DNA of 64,000 nucleotides from Desulfamplus sp. (GTDB lineage Bacteria > Desulfobacterota > Desulfobacteria > Desulfobacterales > Desulfobacteraceae). Location: contig JADFZJ010000003.1 in NCBI GenBank assembly GCA_015232555.1, positions 57,284-121,283 on the forward strand, read 5' to 3'. The translations under genes and the position numbers were made by a program. The notes beneath the pieces were generated by a model. It was not told where the DNA came from, did no database searches, and saw only the letters and a program-made list of their open reading frames with translations. This document shows, piece after piece, positions 55,397 through 63,964 of the stretch (position 1 is the stretch's first letter; the number at the start of each line of letters is the position of its first letter).

Positions 55397-55464
55397 CGGA
55401 CAATATGGCAGGTGAAATCTCTGCTCATGCAGTTTTCACATAAACAAATCAGGAGGTTTTCAAT

Positions 55465-56166
55465 ATGGCAAAGTGCATTAACTGTGCTGCCCCCTTGCCC
55501 TCAAATTCCATAGAGTGTGAATATTGTGGAAGCCGTAACGATACTGATCTTAAAGGTGTCCATGATTTCACTACAGAAGAGCCTGACTCTTGCCGAATTT
55601 GCCCAAATTGCAATGTAACACTTCAGACCATTGATCTTAAAATAGATGGGAAATTTCTGATCGAACGTTGTGAGCACTGTTTTGGGCTTTTTTTTGATAC
55701 TGGAGAACTTGAGGCTCTTCTTGATACCTCAGTAAAAAATGTTTATACGATCAATCTGAAAAAATTGGACAACATAAATCTTGTAATGACCCCAAGAGCC
55801 TTTAAGGTTGTATATATAAAATGCCCTGTATGCTCAAATTTTATGAACAGGGTAAACTTTGGTACAAAAAGCGGTGTAATCGTTGATGTGTGTAAAGATC
55901 ACGGTATCTGGCTCAATGCTGGTGAACTGCGTCATCTACTTGAATGGAAAAAAGCAGGCGGAAAGCTCCTTCACGAACAGAGAGAGTCAGAAAAAAGAGA
56001 TATGGAAAAAAAGGAGCAGGAGAAAAGAGAACGAGAAAGAGCAGGATATTTAGATACAACTGATTTATCTTATTACTACTCTACGGAAGGCTCACATTCT
56101 CACTCTCGAAAATATGATATTGATATAATTGACCTTGTAAAAGGAGTTGTATCGCGTCTGTTTTAA
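55465..56166 (+). CDS. Triple zinc-ribbon protein (TFIIB-type)
   Basis: Seen: three zinc ribbons, CINC/CEYC (Cys4, 7, 18, 21), CPNC/CEHC (46, 49, 69, 72) and CPVC/CKDH (120, 123, 143, His146). Ribbons 2 and 3 are of the zf-TFIIB type, marked by the following GLFFDTGELEALL and GIWLNAGELRHLL repeats. After them comes a charged helix (KRDMEKKEQEKRERERAGYL). Function unknown; probably a partner of the preceding SPFH protein. AGGAGG precedes the ATG. Confidence 0.85.
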   Translation: MAKCINCAAPLPSNSIECEYCGSRNDTDLKGVHDFTTEEPDSCRICPNCNVTLQTIDLKIDGKFLIERCEHCFGLFFDTGELEALLDTSVKNVYTINLKKLDNINLVMTPRAFKVVYIKCPVCSNFMNRVNFGTKSGVIVDVCKDHGIWLNAGELRHLLEWKKAGGKLLHEQRESEKRDMEKKEQEKRERERAGYLDTTDLSYYYSTEGSHSHSRKYDIDIIDLVKGVVSRLF

Positions 56167-56269
56167 TATAACGCCCATGCAATGATTTACACAACGAGAA
56201 ATGAGAGTTAATTAAGAGACTTTCACATAAAAACTAATCTTAAATAATAAATGAAAAAGAGCGATTGTG

Positions 56270-56728
56270 ATGAGAAGAAAAGAGAAAGAGATAAAAGAAA
56301 AGTCTGAAATTGAAGCTGTTATTCGTAAATCTGCCGTATGCCGTCTTGGTTTATCTGATGGAGATATACCTTATATAGTGCCTTTGTGTTTTGGGTATAA
56401 AGATAATAGTATCTATCTTCACAGTGCCTTGAAAGGAAAAAAGATTGATATTCTACAAAAAAATCAGAAGGTCTGTTTTGAATTTGATGCAGATATTGAG
56501 GTTAAAGAGGCTGAACGAGCATGTGATTGGGGAATGCAATTTAACAGCGTGATTGGTTTTGGAAAAGCTGTTTTTATTGAAGATATTAACGATAAGATAA
56601 CTGCTCTCAATATAATTATGAAACAATATTCTGATAGGACTTTTGAATTTACTGACAATGCAGCTCGCGGAGTTACTGTTATCAGGATTGATATTCAAAG
56701 CATGACCGGCAAAATATCTGGATTTTAA
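56270..56728 (+). CDS. Pyridoxamine 5'-phosphate oxidase-like flavin-binding protein (NimA type)
   Basis: Small split-barrel flavoprotein. Seen: IRKSAVCRLGLSDGDIPYIV then PLCFGYKDNSIYLHSALKGK KIDIL, the usual FMN-binding beginning, and CDWGMQFNSVIGFGKAVFIE. About 152 residues is typical. Related proteins reduce nitroimidazoles or act as haem/flavin-binding proteins; substrate cannot be told. GTG at 56267 directly before the ATG could also start it. Confidence 0.85.
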   Translation: MRRKEKEIKEKSEIEAVIRKSAVCRLGLSDGDIPYIVPLCFGYKDNSIYLHSALKGKKIDILQKNQKVCFEFDADIEVKEAERACDWGMQFNSVIGFGKAVFIEDINDKITALNIIMKQYSDRTFEFTDNAARGVTVIRIDIQSMTGKISGF

Positions 56729-56845
56729 TCCGAATGAACTACTTCGCAGCAAACCGCGGGTAATTAGACCCTAAAAAATAATTAAGTGTTCTGAATTTTA
56801 ATCATCAAAGCATTAATTACGGGCAGATTTTAGGATTTTATATAC

Positions 56846-57430
56846 ATGGATACAAAATATATTATCAATCAATTTTATAAACCAGGCACAAAGCTGTATG
56901 ATATTTTTATGGAACATGCCGAGTGTGTAACAAATAAAAGCATTGACATTGCTTTTAGGATAGCTCATTTAAATTCAGATACAGATAGTAAACCTGATAC
57001 AGAGTTTATTCAAGAGGCTGCAATGCTGCATGATATTGGGATATTTATGACTGACTCTCCATCTATCCACTGCATGGGTAAACACCATTATGTCTGTCAC
57101 GGTTATTTAGGCAGAGAACTTCTTGACAGCTTAGGCTTTCCTCGTCATGGACTTGTATCTGAACACCACACTGGTACTGGAATAACTGCTGAAAATATAA
57201 TAATAAATAACCTGCCCTTGCCATGCCGTGATATGCTGCCTATAACTATTGAAGAGGAGATTATCTGTTTTGCTGATAAATTTTATTCCAAAAAATCAAA
57301 ATCATCTGGTAAAGAAAAAAGTATAGAGCAAGTAATGGAGAATATGAAAAAATTTGACCGATTATTTAGTAACAGCAGCACATACCATTTTGACCGTTTT
57401 GCAAGGTGGATACAAAAATTTTTAATATAA
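56846..57430 (+). CDS. HD-domain phosphohydrolase
   Basis: Metal-dependent phosphohydrolase of the HD superfamily. Seen: FMEHAECVTNKSIDIAFRIA with His24, then AAMLHDIGIF with the HD pair at 62-63, HHYVCHGYLGRELLDSLGFP and VSEHHTGTG, and a later IICFADKFYSK with the final Asp. Homologues with this arrangement are annotated as HDIG/YqeK-like; substrate unknown. Length 194 residues. A palindromic repeat follows it. Confidence 0.85.
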   Translation: MDTKYIINQFYKPGTKLYDIFMEHAECVTNKSIDIAFRIAHLNSDTDSKPDTEFIQEAAMLHDIGIFMTDSPSIHCMGKHHYVCHGYLGRELLDSLGFPRHGLVSEHHTGTGITAENIIINNLPLPCRDMLPITIEEEIICFADKFYSKKSKSSGKEKSIEQVMENMKKFDRLFSNSSTYHFDRFARWIQKFLI

Positions 57431-57460
57431 GCGGGCATAGATTGAGCTTTTTATATTTAA

Positions 57461-57488
57461 GTAGAGACGTATGGCTGTGCGTCTCTAC
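57461..57488. repeat. GTAGAGACG palindrome, copy 6
   Basis: GTAGAGACGTATG-GC-TGTGCGTCTCTAC; arms mismatch at two or three inner positions. In the gap between the HD gene and gap. Confidence 0.88.
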
Positions 57489-57583
57489 AGTTTAGGTAGA
57501 ACTCAATTTATGACATGGAACAATAACCTATACAGTTAATTAAGAGATAAAAACAATTGAGTAATAAAAAAGGAGATCGAAAA

Positions 57584-58588
57584 ATGACAATCAGAATTGG
57601 AATTAACGGTTTTGGACGTATTGGAAGAAACATGTTTCGTGCTATCAGTAAAGACAGTGCTTTTGCGGATATTGAAGTTGTTGCCATTAATGACCTTACC
57701 AACAACGCTACCCTTGCACATCTCTTGAAATATGACTCTGTAATGGGCGTGTTTGATAAAGATGTAAAAGGAGATGATACAGGCATAACAGTTGACGGAA
57801 AACATATTGTTGTATCAGCTCACCGCTCGCCGGCAGAGATTCCTTGGGGTTCGCTTGGTGTTGATTATGTTGCAGAGTGTACTGGTCTTTTTGTTGATGC
57901 TGCTGCTGCACAGGCTCATCTTGACGCTGGTGCAAAAAAGGTGGTCATCTCTGCCCCTGCAAAAGGCAATGTCAAAACATTTGTCATGGGTGTAAATGAA
58001 GAGGAGTATGACCCAACCGCTCATCATATAGTTTCAAATGCCTCCTGCACAACCAACTGTTTAGCACCAGTTGCCCGTGTAATTCTTGACAATTTTGGTA
58101 TCAAACGTGGATTGATGACAACTGTTCACGCATACACAGGAGACCAGAGGCTTTTAGATTTTCCACACAGCGATTTGAGACGAGCAAGGGCAGCAGGGCT
58201 ATCCATGATTCCCACCAAAACAGGTGCAGCAGCAGCGGTGGCTCTTGTAATTCCAGAGCTTAAAGGCAAATTTGACGGACTTGCAGTGCGTGTTCCAACT
58301 CCAAATGTCTCTCTTGTTGATGTGGTGATGGAGGTGGAAAAGGAGACGAGCGTAACTGAGGTAAATCAGGCACTTCAAGCAGCAGCAAATCGTTATCTTG
58401 GTTATTCTGATCTGCCTTTGGTCTCAATTGATTTTCAGGGAGATGCACACTCTTCTGTTGTTGACGCTCCATCAACTAAGGTAATTGGAAACATGGTCAA
58501 GGTTATGAGCTGGTATGATAACGAATGGGGTTACTCCAACCGTATGCTTGATCTGATGCTCTATATGGAGTCATGCAGACAGTTGTAG
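57584..58588 (+). CDS. gap: Glyceraldehyde-3-phosphate dehydrogenase, type I
   Basis: Glycolytic/gluconeogenic NAD-dependent enzyme. Seen: IGINGFGRIGRNMFRA at 5-20, catalytic SNASCTTNCLAPVARV with Cys155, TVHAYTGDQRLLD with the catalytic His, and MSWYDNEWGYSNRM near the end. The frame is open upstream to a TTG at 57557, but ATG at 57584 is preceded by AAAGGAG and gives the normal N-terminus; 334 residues. A hairpin follows the stop. Confidence 0.97.
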   Translation: MTIRIGINGFGRIGRNMFRAISKDSAFADIEVVAINDLTNNATLAHLLKYDSVMGVFDKDVKGDDTGITVDGKHIVVSAHRSPAEIPWGSLGVDYVAECTGLFVDAAAAQAHLDAGAKKVVISAPAKGNVKTFVMGVNEEEYDPTAHHIVSNASCTTNCLAPVARVILDNFGIKRGLMTTVHAYTGDQRLLDFPHSDLRRARAAGLSMIPTKTGAAAAVALVIPELKGKFDGLAVRVPTPNVSLVDVVMEVEKETSVTEVNQALQAAANRYLGYSDLPLVSIDFQGDAHSSVVDAPSTKVIGNMVKVMSWYDNEWGYSNRMLDLMLYMESCRQL

Positions 58589-58614
58589 CTGCTGGCATCT
58601 GATCCCACAGCAGC
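58588..58614 (+). terminator. Short hairpin after gap
   Basis: GCTGCTG (58588-58594) pairs with CAGCAGC (58608-58614) around 13 nt. No T-run follows, so its termination strength is doubtful. Confidence 0.4.
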
Positions 58615-58637
58615 ATTAAAAACAGACGGAAAACCCA

Positions 58638-58889
58638 ATGACACAAAAACAAGATAACAAACAGCATGACTCAGGCTACAAACTCCTGTTTTCCCACCCA
58701 GCTTTGGTCAAAGATTTGCTTATTGGATTTGTAAAATATAAAGAAAAGAACCGTTTATAAAAGAGCTCAGTCGTTTGCATTTGAGCTATGTCATTGAAAT
58801 AAAAGATAGCTACACCATAAGACAACCTTGTAAAGAACCAAAACTTACACCTACGGGCAAACTGGCAAAGAATCAGAGTTATCCGCGAC
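58638..58889 (+). pseudogene. Decayed Rpn-family (YhgA-like) nuclease/transposase gene
   Basis: A 40-codon frame from ATG 58638 reads MTQKQDNKQHDSGYKLLFSH then PALVKDLLIGFVKYKE and stops at 58758-58760. HDSGYKLLFSHP...V.DLL.GFV is the signature opening of Rpn recombination-promoting nuclease/putative transposase proteins. In another frame, ELSRLHLSYVIEIKDSY (from about 58764) looks like the continuation, so at least one frameshift broke it. The downstream body of about 200 residues is missing, replaced by the region before holA. It marks an insertion scar between gap and holA. Confidence 0.65.
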
Positions 58890-59072
58890 ATGGAGGGAGC
58901 CACTATCAGGAGTGAACAAGGCGTAGCACTATCGTTATGCCTGGTGTCCTGGATTGACTTCCTCCGCCATCTCGAAAATTACAGGCAGTGCACTGCTGGA
59001 AAATTGACAAAGGATTCATTAAGTATCTATTTAAACGGAAGAAGAGTGTTTCAGGAAAAAGAGAGCAAAAAT

Positions 59073-60509
59073 ATGGCAGAAATTAAACAAAATGGTTTAG
59101 CCAGTTATCTGAACTCACTAACATCTGATAATTTATCTACAAGTTATGACTCTACTAATTCTAACAAAATTCCTTCTATTTTCTTTATATGGGGAGAGGA
59201 GTTTTTATGTAGAAAAGTCTTTGATGCTGTTATTGCCTTTTTGCTGCCTGATAATCTAAAAGAGTTATGTTATGAACTTTTAGAGGGTGAAGATGCTGTA
59301 ATACCTTCTATAATGGAGCGAATCTCTACCTACTCATTTTTTCAGGAAAAAAAGGTAGTTGCTATAAAAAATGCCCCAATTTTCTCCCCTCCCGGCACAT
59401 CTGCACAACCTGGTTTTCTCAGCCATGATCTTGAAAATTTGCAAAAACTTATTGAAAAGGGATTTCCTGCAAATCATTATCTTGTGATAACCGCTTCAAA
59501 TGCAGATAAAAGACGTGCTCTGTTTAATACCATCAAAACATCAGGGTTAGCGATTGACTGCACAGTCTCGCAAGGAAGCGGTAAGGCAGACAAGGAGGAG
59601 CAGGCAGAGCTTTTACGTCTAACCATGATGGAGGTGCTTGATAGAAGAGGAAAAGGGATTGATGGAGATGCTTTTAATGCACTAAAAGAGATGACAGGCT
59701 TTGATCCAGCAGCACTTAACGACAATCTTGAGAGGCTTACATCGTTTATAGGAGACAGAGAGAAGATAACCATAAAAGATGTCTATTCTGTTGTTAAACG
59801 CAGCAAAAAGGATCCCATATTTGAACTTACAAATGCAGTGGCACAAAAAAGTTTAGAGTCATCTCTATTTTACTATAAATCTCTTTGTGATAACGGATTT
59901 CACCCGCTTCAACTTCTTGCCTCAATAGTTAATCAGATACGCAAAGTTTTTGTGGTAAAGAGTTTTATTGCATCAGAAGCCCAAAAAGGGAATATCTGCT
60001 GGAGTCAAGGCAGCCGTCAAAATTATCAGCAGTTTACCACAACAACAATGCCGTATATAACTAAGACAGATATGGAGATTGAAAATACTCTTAAACAGTG
60101 GAGAGAGGAGCTTATAAATAAGTCAGATAAAAATCAATCAGATGAGGAGCATGATGACAATAGTTCGGGTGATGATTATGAATCTGATTCAGATAATTTT
60201 AATGATGACTCTAAATTTAACAAAAGTAAAAAAAGTTCTGCTAAAGGAGCTGCTAAAAAAAATAGTGTTAGCAAAAGTTCTGCTGACAAAAATTCTACAG
60301 ATTTGATAATTGCATCAAACCCCAAAAGTGCCTACCCTGTTTATCAGACATTTTTAAAATCAGACAGATTCTCTATTAATGAACTTGCCGCAATTATGGC
60401 GGAATTAAGTGAAGCGGACTACAGGTTAAAATCTTCGTCAGACGGGGACCCTTTTATCATGCTTGAAGAGATGATAATCAGAATCTGTACAAATAGTTGC
60501 CATCCTTAA
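59073..60509 (+). CDS. holA: DNA polymerase III, delta subunit
   Basis: Clamp-loader subunit that opens the beta clamp. Seen: IPSIFFIWGEEFLCRKVFDA near the N-terminus, an AAA+-like core with FFQEKKVVAIKNAP, VITASNADKRRALFNTIK and EMTGFDPAALNDNLERLTSF, and the C-terminal collar helices. The frame runs 61 codons further up into a non-homologous region next to the Rpn remnant; ATG 59073 (MAEIKQNG) is preferred. At 478 residues it is well above the usual 340, mainly from a hydrophilic insert of about 65 residues at 60118-60300 (DEEHDDNSSGDDYESDSDNF, then a Lys/Ser-rich stretch). Confidence 0.88.
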   Translation: MAEIKQNGLASYLNSLTSDNLSTSYDSTNSNKIPSIFFIWGEEFLCRKVFDAVIAFLLPDNLKELCYELLEGEDAVIPSIMERISTYSFFQEKKVVAIKNAPIFSPPGTSAQPGFLSHDLENLQKLIEKGFPANHYLVITASNADKRRALFNTIKTSGLAIDCTVSQGSGKADKEEQAELLRLTMMEVLDRRGKGIDGDAFNALKEMTGFDPAALNDNLERLTSFIGDREKITIKDVYSVVKRSKKDPIFELTNAVAQKSLESSLFYYKSLCDNGFHPLQLLASIVNQIRKVFVVKSFIASEAQKGNICWSQGSRQNYQQFTTTTMPYITKTDMEIENTLKQWREELINKSDKNQSDEEHDDNSSGDDYESDSDNFNDDSKFNKSKKSSAKGAAKKNSVSKSSADKNSTDLIIASNPKSAYPVYQTFLKSDRFSINELAAIMAELSEADYRLKSSSDGDPFIMLEEMIIRICTNSCHP

Positions 60510-60561
60510 TATATCCCCAAAAGTAGTTGACGCTTTCCATCGTCATAATTTGGGTAGCAAC

Positions 60562-60609
60562 TATGACTCACGAGTAACATTTTCAATAACTTGTGAGTCA
60601 TAATTTTTT
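60562..60609. terminator. Bidirectional terminator between holA and hysA
   Basis: TATGACTCACGAGT (60562-60575) pairs with ACTTGTGAGTCATA (60589-60602) with one G-U pair, followed by ATTTTTT. Convergent genes flank it. Confidence 0.85.
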
Positions 60610-60674
60610 GCTAATTTTTGAACATAAGCAGCTTTGCTGCAATTATTGTTGGATTGAAATTACTTAACAATAAA

Positions 60675-62192
60675 TTACATTGATAATTCAACAACATGTT
60701 CTCTACCTGTCTCTGCGTGCAGCACGTGCACGGCACAGCCCAGTCAGGGGTCAAAAGAGCGTATTAACCGCCCTACATTAACAGGATTTTGAATATCTGG
60801 TACTGGCACACCAATTAGAGCCTGCTCAATTGGACCGCGTTGACCCATATCATCCATTGGATTGGCATTCCAGATAGTTGCTGAAGTTATCTGATAATTG
60901 CTAATAACTTTATTTTTTATGTCAATATAATGGAGCAGAGCACCGCGTGGAGCCTCAGTAAGACCAAGTCCTTCAGCACTCTCTGGAATTGGTGCTGGAA
61001 CATAGGTCTCAACTCCTGGTTTTACTTCATTGAGCCATTGCTCAACAGCATTTGCAACAACCAGAGCCTCTTCAGCTCTTGCAACATGTCTGCCAAGAAT
61101 AGAGAATGCAGCATCTCCAATATCACGCATCTTTTTGACACCAAGAGCTTTCTGACCAGTAGCGGATAGCTCGGGATTGGTCATCCACATTCTTGCCAGC
61201 GGTCCGCCTTCATGTGGTTTACCGTTGTAGCGAGGAGATTTGATAAAGCTGTATGCACCTGCTTTGTCAATTTGAGGAACTGTCTGTCCTTTGCTTGGGT
61301 GCAGTGCAGTTGTTTTATCATCAAAGAATGAGTATTTCACATACTCTTTAATCTGCTGATGATCAAATGCAGAATCTTTACCATCTGTATAAGCACCTGA
61401 TTTAAGAAGAGTATTTTTACCGCTTCCATCAAGAGGAAATACACCGAAAGAGATAAGATTCTTATGCCCTACACCAGTCTTGAGGAGATCACCATAAGGA
61501 CCTGCCAAAAGATAGACAAGCGGAATATATTTTTCCTCAATAAATTTTTTAACTACTTTGAATTTCTCAGCATAAATAATCAGCTTCTCTTTTGAAGGAA
61601 TCTCTGTTGTTCCGCCAACTACAATACCCTGAACATGAGGCATTCTTCCGCCAAAAAGAGCCACCATTTCATGGCAGATCTTTCTTACTTCCAAAGCCTC
61701 AAGATATTGACCTACTCCAACTTCATTAGTTGCTTTATCTACTCTAATGTCATTGTTCTTATATCTTGGGATAAAAGGTGCTACATCAGGACCATTTACA
61801 TAGTCGAGTGCAGCAAGATGGTAGAAATGGAGAATATGAGACTGAAGATAATTGGCACCAAAAATAAGATTTCTTGTAATTCTTCCGTTATCAGTAAGTT
61901 TGACTTTAAAAGCATCATCTAATGCTAAACTTGATGCAGTTGCATGTGCTGTCGGGCAGACTCCACAGATTCTTTGAACAATCTGGGAAGCGTCTCTTGG
62001 ATCTCGCCCTTTGAGAATATTTTCAAATCCTCTAAACATGCCGCCAAAACACCTTGCATTTACAACTTTGCCGTCACTTACTTCAACTTCTACTTTCAAG
62101 TGCCCCTCAATCCTTGTTACAGGATCAATGGCAACTTTTATTTTATTGCCTGTAGATACAGCCGCAGCAGGTGCTGCCTGGTTACCTGACAT
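60675..62192 (-). CDS. hysA: [NiFeSe] hydrogenase large subunit, selenoprotein
   Basis: Catalytic subunit of a periplasmic [NiFeSe] hydrogenase. Seen: RICGVCPTAH with Cys76, Cys79 and His83 for the nickel site, GHLKVEVEV and an RSFDP followed by an in-frame TGA (60744-60746). Reading TGA as selenocysteine gives DPULGCAVH, the exact DPUxxCxxH motif of the class, then VLHAETGREHVVELSM and TAA at 60675. A stop-at-TGA reading would lose two metal ligands. The 16 residues after His489 are the tail that a maturation protease would remove. Full length 505 residues. A stem-loop begins 11 nt after the TGA. It lies 58 nt after hysB; the Tat signal is on the small subunit. Confidence 0.95.
60716..60746 (-). 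promoter_or_regulatory. Selenocysteine insertion (SECIS) stem-loop in hysA
   Basis: After the TGA, 11 nt intervene and then CGTGCA pairs with TGCACG around the five-base loop CGTGC; further out, TGC and CTG can pair with GCA and CAG across a bulge. The 11-nt distance equals that of the well-studied E. coli fdhF element. Confidence 0.75.
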
Positions 62193-62250
62193 AAATAAAA
62201 CCTCCTTGGTTTAAATATCTCTTTTGAAATTACGCTTTTCTCTGTTGAGA

Positions 62251-63192
62251 TTATGCTTTTTCATAGAATGGAGAAAAAGCATCAGGAAATCCTGGCTCTA
62301 CACACCCTATACACACAGCATTTTCAACACACCAGTTCAAGCCGTTATTCCAGCGTCTTCTGAAACAGTCTGCATTGACATCAGGTCCTTTACATCCAAG
62401 TTCCATACGACACCCTTTTTTCTGGGTAAATGTTGCACTAAAGATATCCTTGTCAAAATATTCGAGATATGGACAGTTTTCGTGAATGTTTTCGCCAAAG
62501 AAAAGCAACGGGCGACCGTTTTCGTCAACTTCAGGTATCCCTTTAGTCAAAAGATGGGCAATGGAGCCGACAATCCAGTCAGGGTGCGATGGACAACCAG
62601 GAATGTTTACAACAGGTGTTTTGATTCCAAATTTCTTAAAAACTCCCTGAACTCCTGTAGCTTCTGTTAAATTGCCCTTTGCTGCTGGAATACCTCCATA
62701 AGCGGCACAGCTTCCAATAGCAAGCACACTGCCAGCCATTTCGCCAAGTTCTTTCGTCATTTGAAGCATTGTAATCTCTTTGTGGTTCATCTCTCCTGAG
62801 ATACAATACTTGCCATCTGCTGCCATAGGGATAGCACCTTCTACAGCAAGAGAAAATTTGCCTTTGTACTCTTTGGCAACTCTGTACATGTTCTCAAGAG
62901 CTGTTTCACCCTCGCTTGCCATTATGGTTGGGTGATATTGAAGACTTATAATCTCTAATAGGATTTTTTTAATGGTAGGCTCAACACTGTTGAGCAAAGA
63001 TACTGAACAACCTGTGCAACCCTGACCCTGTATCCAGAGTACAGGGTGAGTCTCTAACCCTTTTGTCATTGCAGATATAAGTTTAGGGTTAAAGATTTGA
63101 GATAAGCCGATTCCTGCGGCTGTTCCAGTTAAACCTTTAAGAAAGGTTCTTCTGGATAGTGTTGCAGCGGTTTGTTGCGTTTCAGACAACAT
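62251..63192 (-). CDS. hysB: [NiFeSe] hydrogenase small subunit
   Basis: Iron-sulfur subunit that relays electrons from the active site. Seen: a Tat signal LSRRTFLKGLTGTAAGIGLS directing the folded heterodimer to the periplasm; the proximal-cluster motif WIQGQGCTGCSVSLLN, IGSCAAYGGI, and NIPGCPSHPDW; then HENCPYLEYFD, CRMELGCKGPDVNADC and CVENAVCIGCVEPGFPD for the distal and medial clusters. Starts: ATG at 63192 (SD GAGGAA) is used; TTG 63207 or GTG 63213 would add 5-7 residues. Co-transcribed with hysA. A maturation protease gene is not in view. Confidence 0.93.
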   Translation of the reverse strand: MLSETQQTAATLSRRTFLKGLTGTAAGIGLSQIFNPKLISAMTKGLETHPVLWIQGQGCTGCSVSLLNSVEPTIKKILLEIISLQYHPTIMASEGETALENMYRVAKEYKGKFSLAVEGAIPMAADGKYCISGEMNHKEITMLQMTKELGEMAGSVLAIGSCAAYGGIPAAKGNLTEATGVQGVFKKFGIKTPVVNIPGCPSHPDWIVGSIAHLLTKGIPEVDENGRPLLFFGENIHENCPYLEYFDKDIFSATFTQKKGCRMELGCKGPDVNADCFRRRWNNGLNWCVENAVCIGCVEPGFPDAFSPFYEKA

Positions 63193-63213
63193 AGTTTCCT
63201 CTTTCAATGGCAC

Positions 63214-63640
63214 CTCCTTGATGCTGTTTGATGTCCATACTGAAAATTAATCTAAATATAAATAACATTTGTTAAACTTTATATTGATTAATTGATTCTA
63301 CTTTCGGGTATTGCAGCAAAGATTTGGGACTAACATCAGTAAAATTTAGAGACTGTTTTTATTAATTTTATTAATATATAGGCTCTTAATTTCAAGATAG
63401 TATAGAATATGAAAATATTAGGTGTCAACAATATATTACATATATAAATAACATTGTGTTTTAGCATTTATTATCTCAATACCCAATTCCACTACCCTTT
63501 ACATCTATGACATACATAATAATTAAAATTGTCTAAGTATAGCTCCAAGCAAATAGATGAACAATAAAATAATTGACTTGAGGCTATATTTTAATTCAAA
63601 ACCCTTCCATCTAAAATTACTAATGATTAGGGAGGATTCT
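63214..63640. other. 427-nt AT-rich gap upstream of hysB
   Basis: No gene recognised. It must hold the hys promoter (minus) and the left end of the IS630 element, but no clear -35/-10 pair or inverted terminal repeat could be fixed by eye. TATAAATAACATT occurs twice (near 63257 and 63442). Confidence 0.5.
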
Positions 63641-63964
63641 ATGACCCAAGGTCGCAAAACCAATATCCATATACTACTGTCTACTGAAGAGAGACGTATT
63701 CTTGAATCATGGCAGAAATCTACAACAATTAGTCAAGGTCTTGCAAGACGCGGAAAAATTATTCTCATGCTGTGCAATGGAATGTCCATTTCTACAATTT
63801 GCAGAATTTTATGCGTTGCCAGAGGTCCAGTGTATAAATGGGCAACGAGATTCAATAAAAACCGGATTGAAGGACTCAACGACAAAGCAGGACGCGGCAG
63901 GCGTCCTTTTTTCCCCTCCGGAAGTAAGTGTTCATGTAGTGAAAATGGCTTGCGAGCGACCTGA
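63641..63964 (+). CDS. IS630-family transposase, N-terminal part (frameshifted)
   Basis: Helix-turn-helix N-terminal domain of an IS630/Tc1-type DDE transposase. Seen: STEERRILESWQKSTTISQG, LARRGKIILMLCNGMSISTI, VYKWATRFNKNRIEGLNDKA GRGRRP. ATG at 63641 follows GGGAGG and is preferred over upstream starts. The frame ends at 63964 in a non-homologous tail (CSCSENGLRAT). Dropping one T from the T6 run at 63907-63912 instead gives RPFSPPEVSVHVVKMACERP and on to the window end, as expected of the family. Either programmed frameshifting or decay explains this. Confidence 0.85.
   Translation: MTQGRKTNIHILLSTEERRILESWQKSTTISQGLARRGKIILMLCNGMSISTICRILCVARGPVYKWATRFNKNRIEGLNDKAGRGRRPFFPSGSKCSCSENGLRAT

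Noticed and set aside
58890..59072. HolA N-terminal extension starting at 58890
   Set aside because: The 61 residues have no similarity to the delta-subunit N-terminus, adjoin an Rpn remnant, and ATG 59073 gives the normal beginning.
60744..60746. hysA as a truncated or pseudogene hydrogenase ending at TGA
   Set aside because: Read-through restores the exact DPUxxCxxH motif and a normal C-terminal tail with a correctly spaced stem-loop; selenocysteine explains it better.
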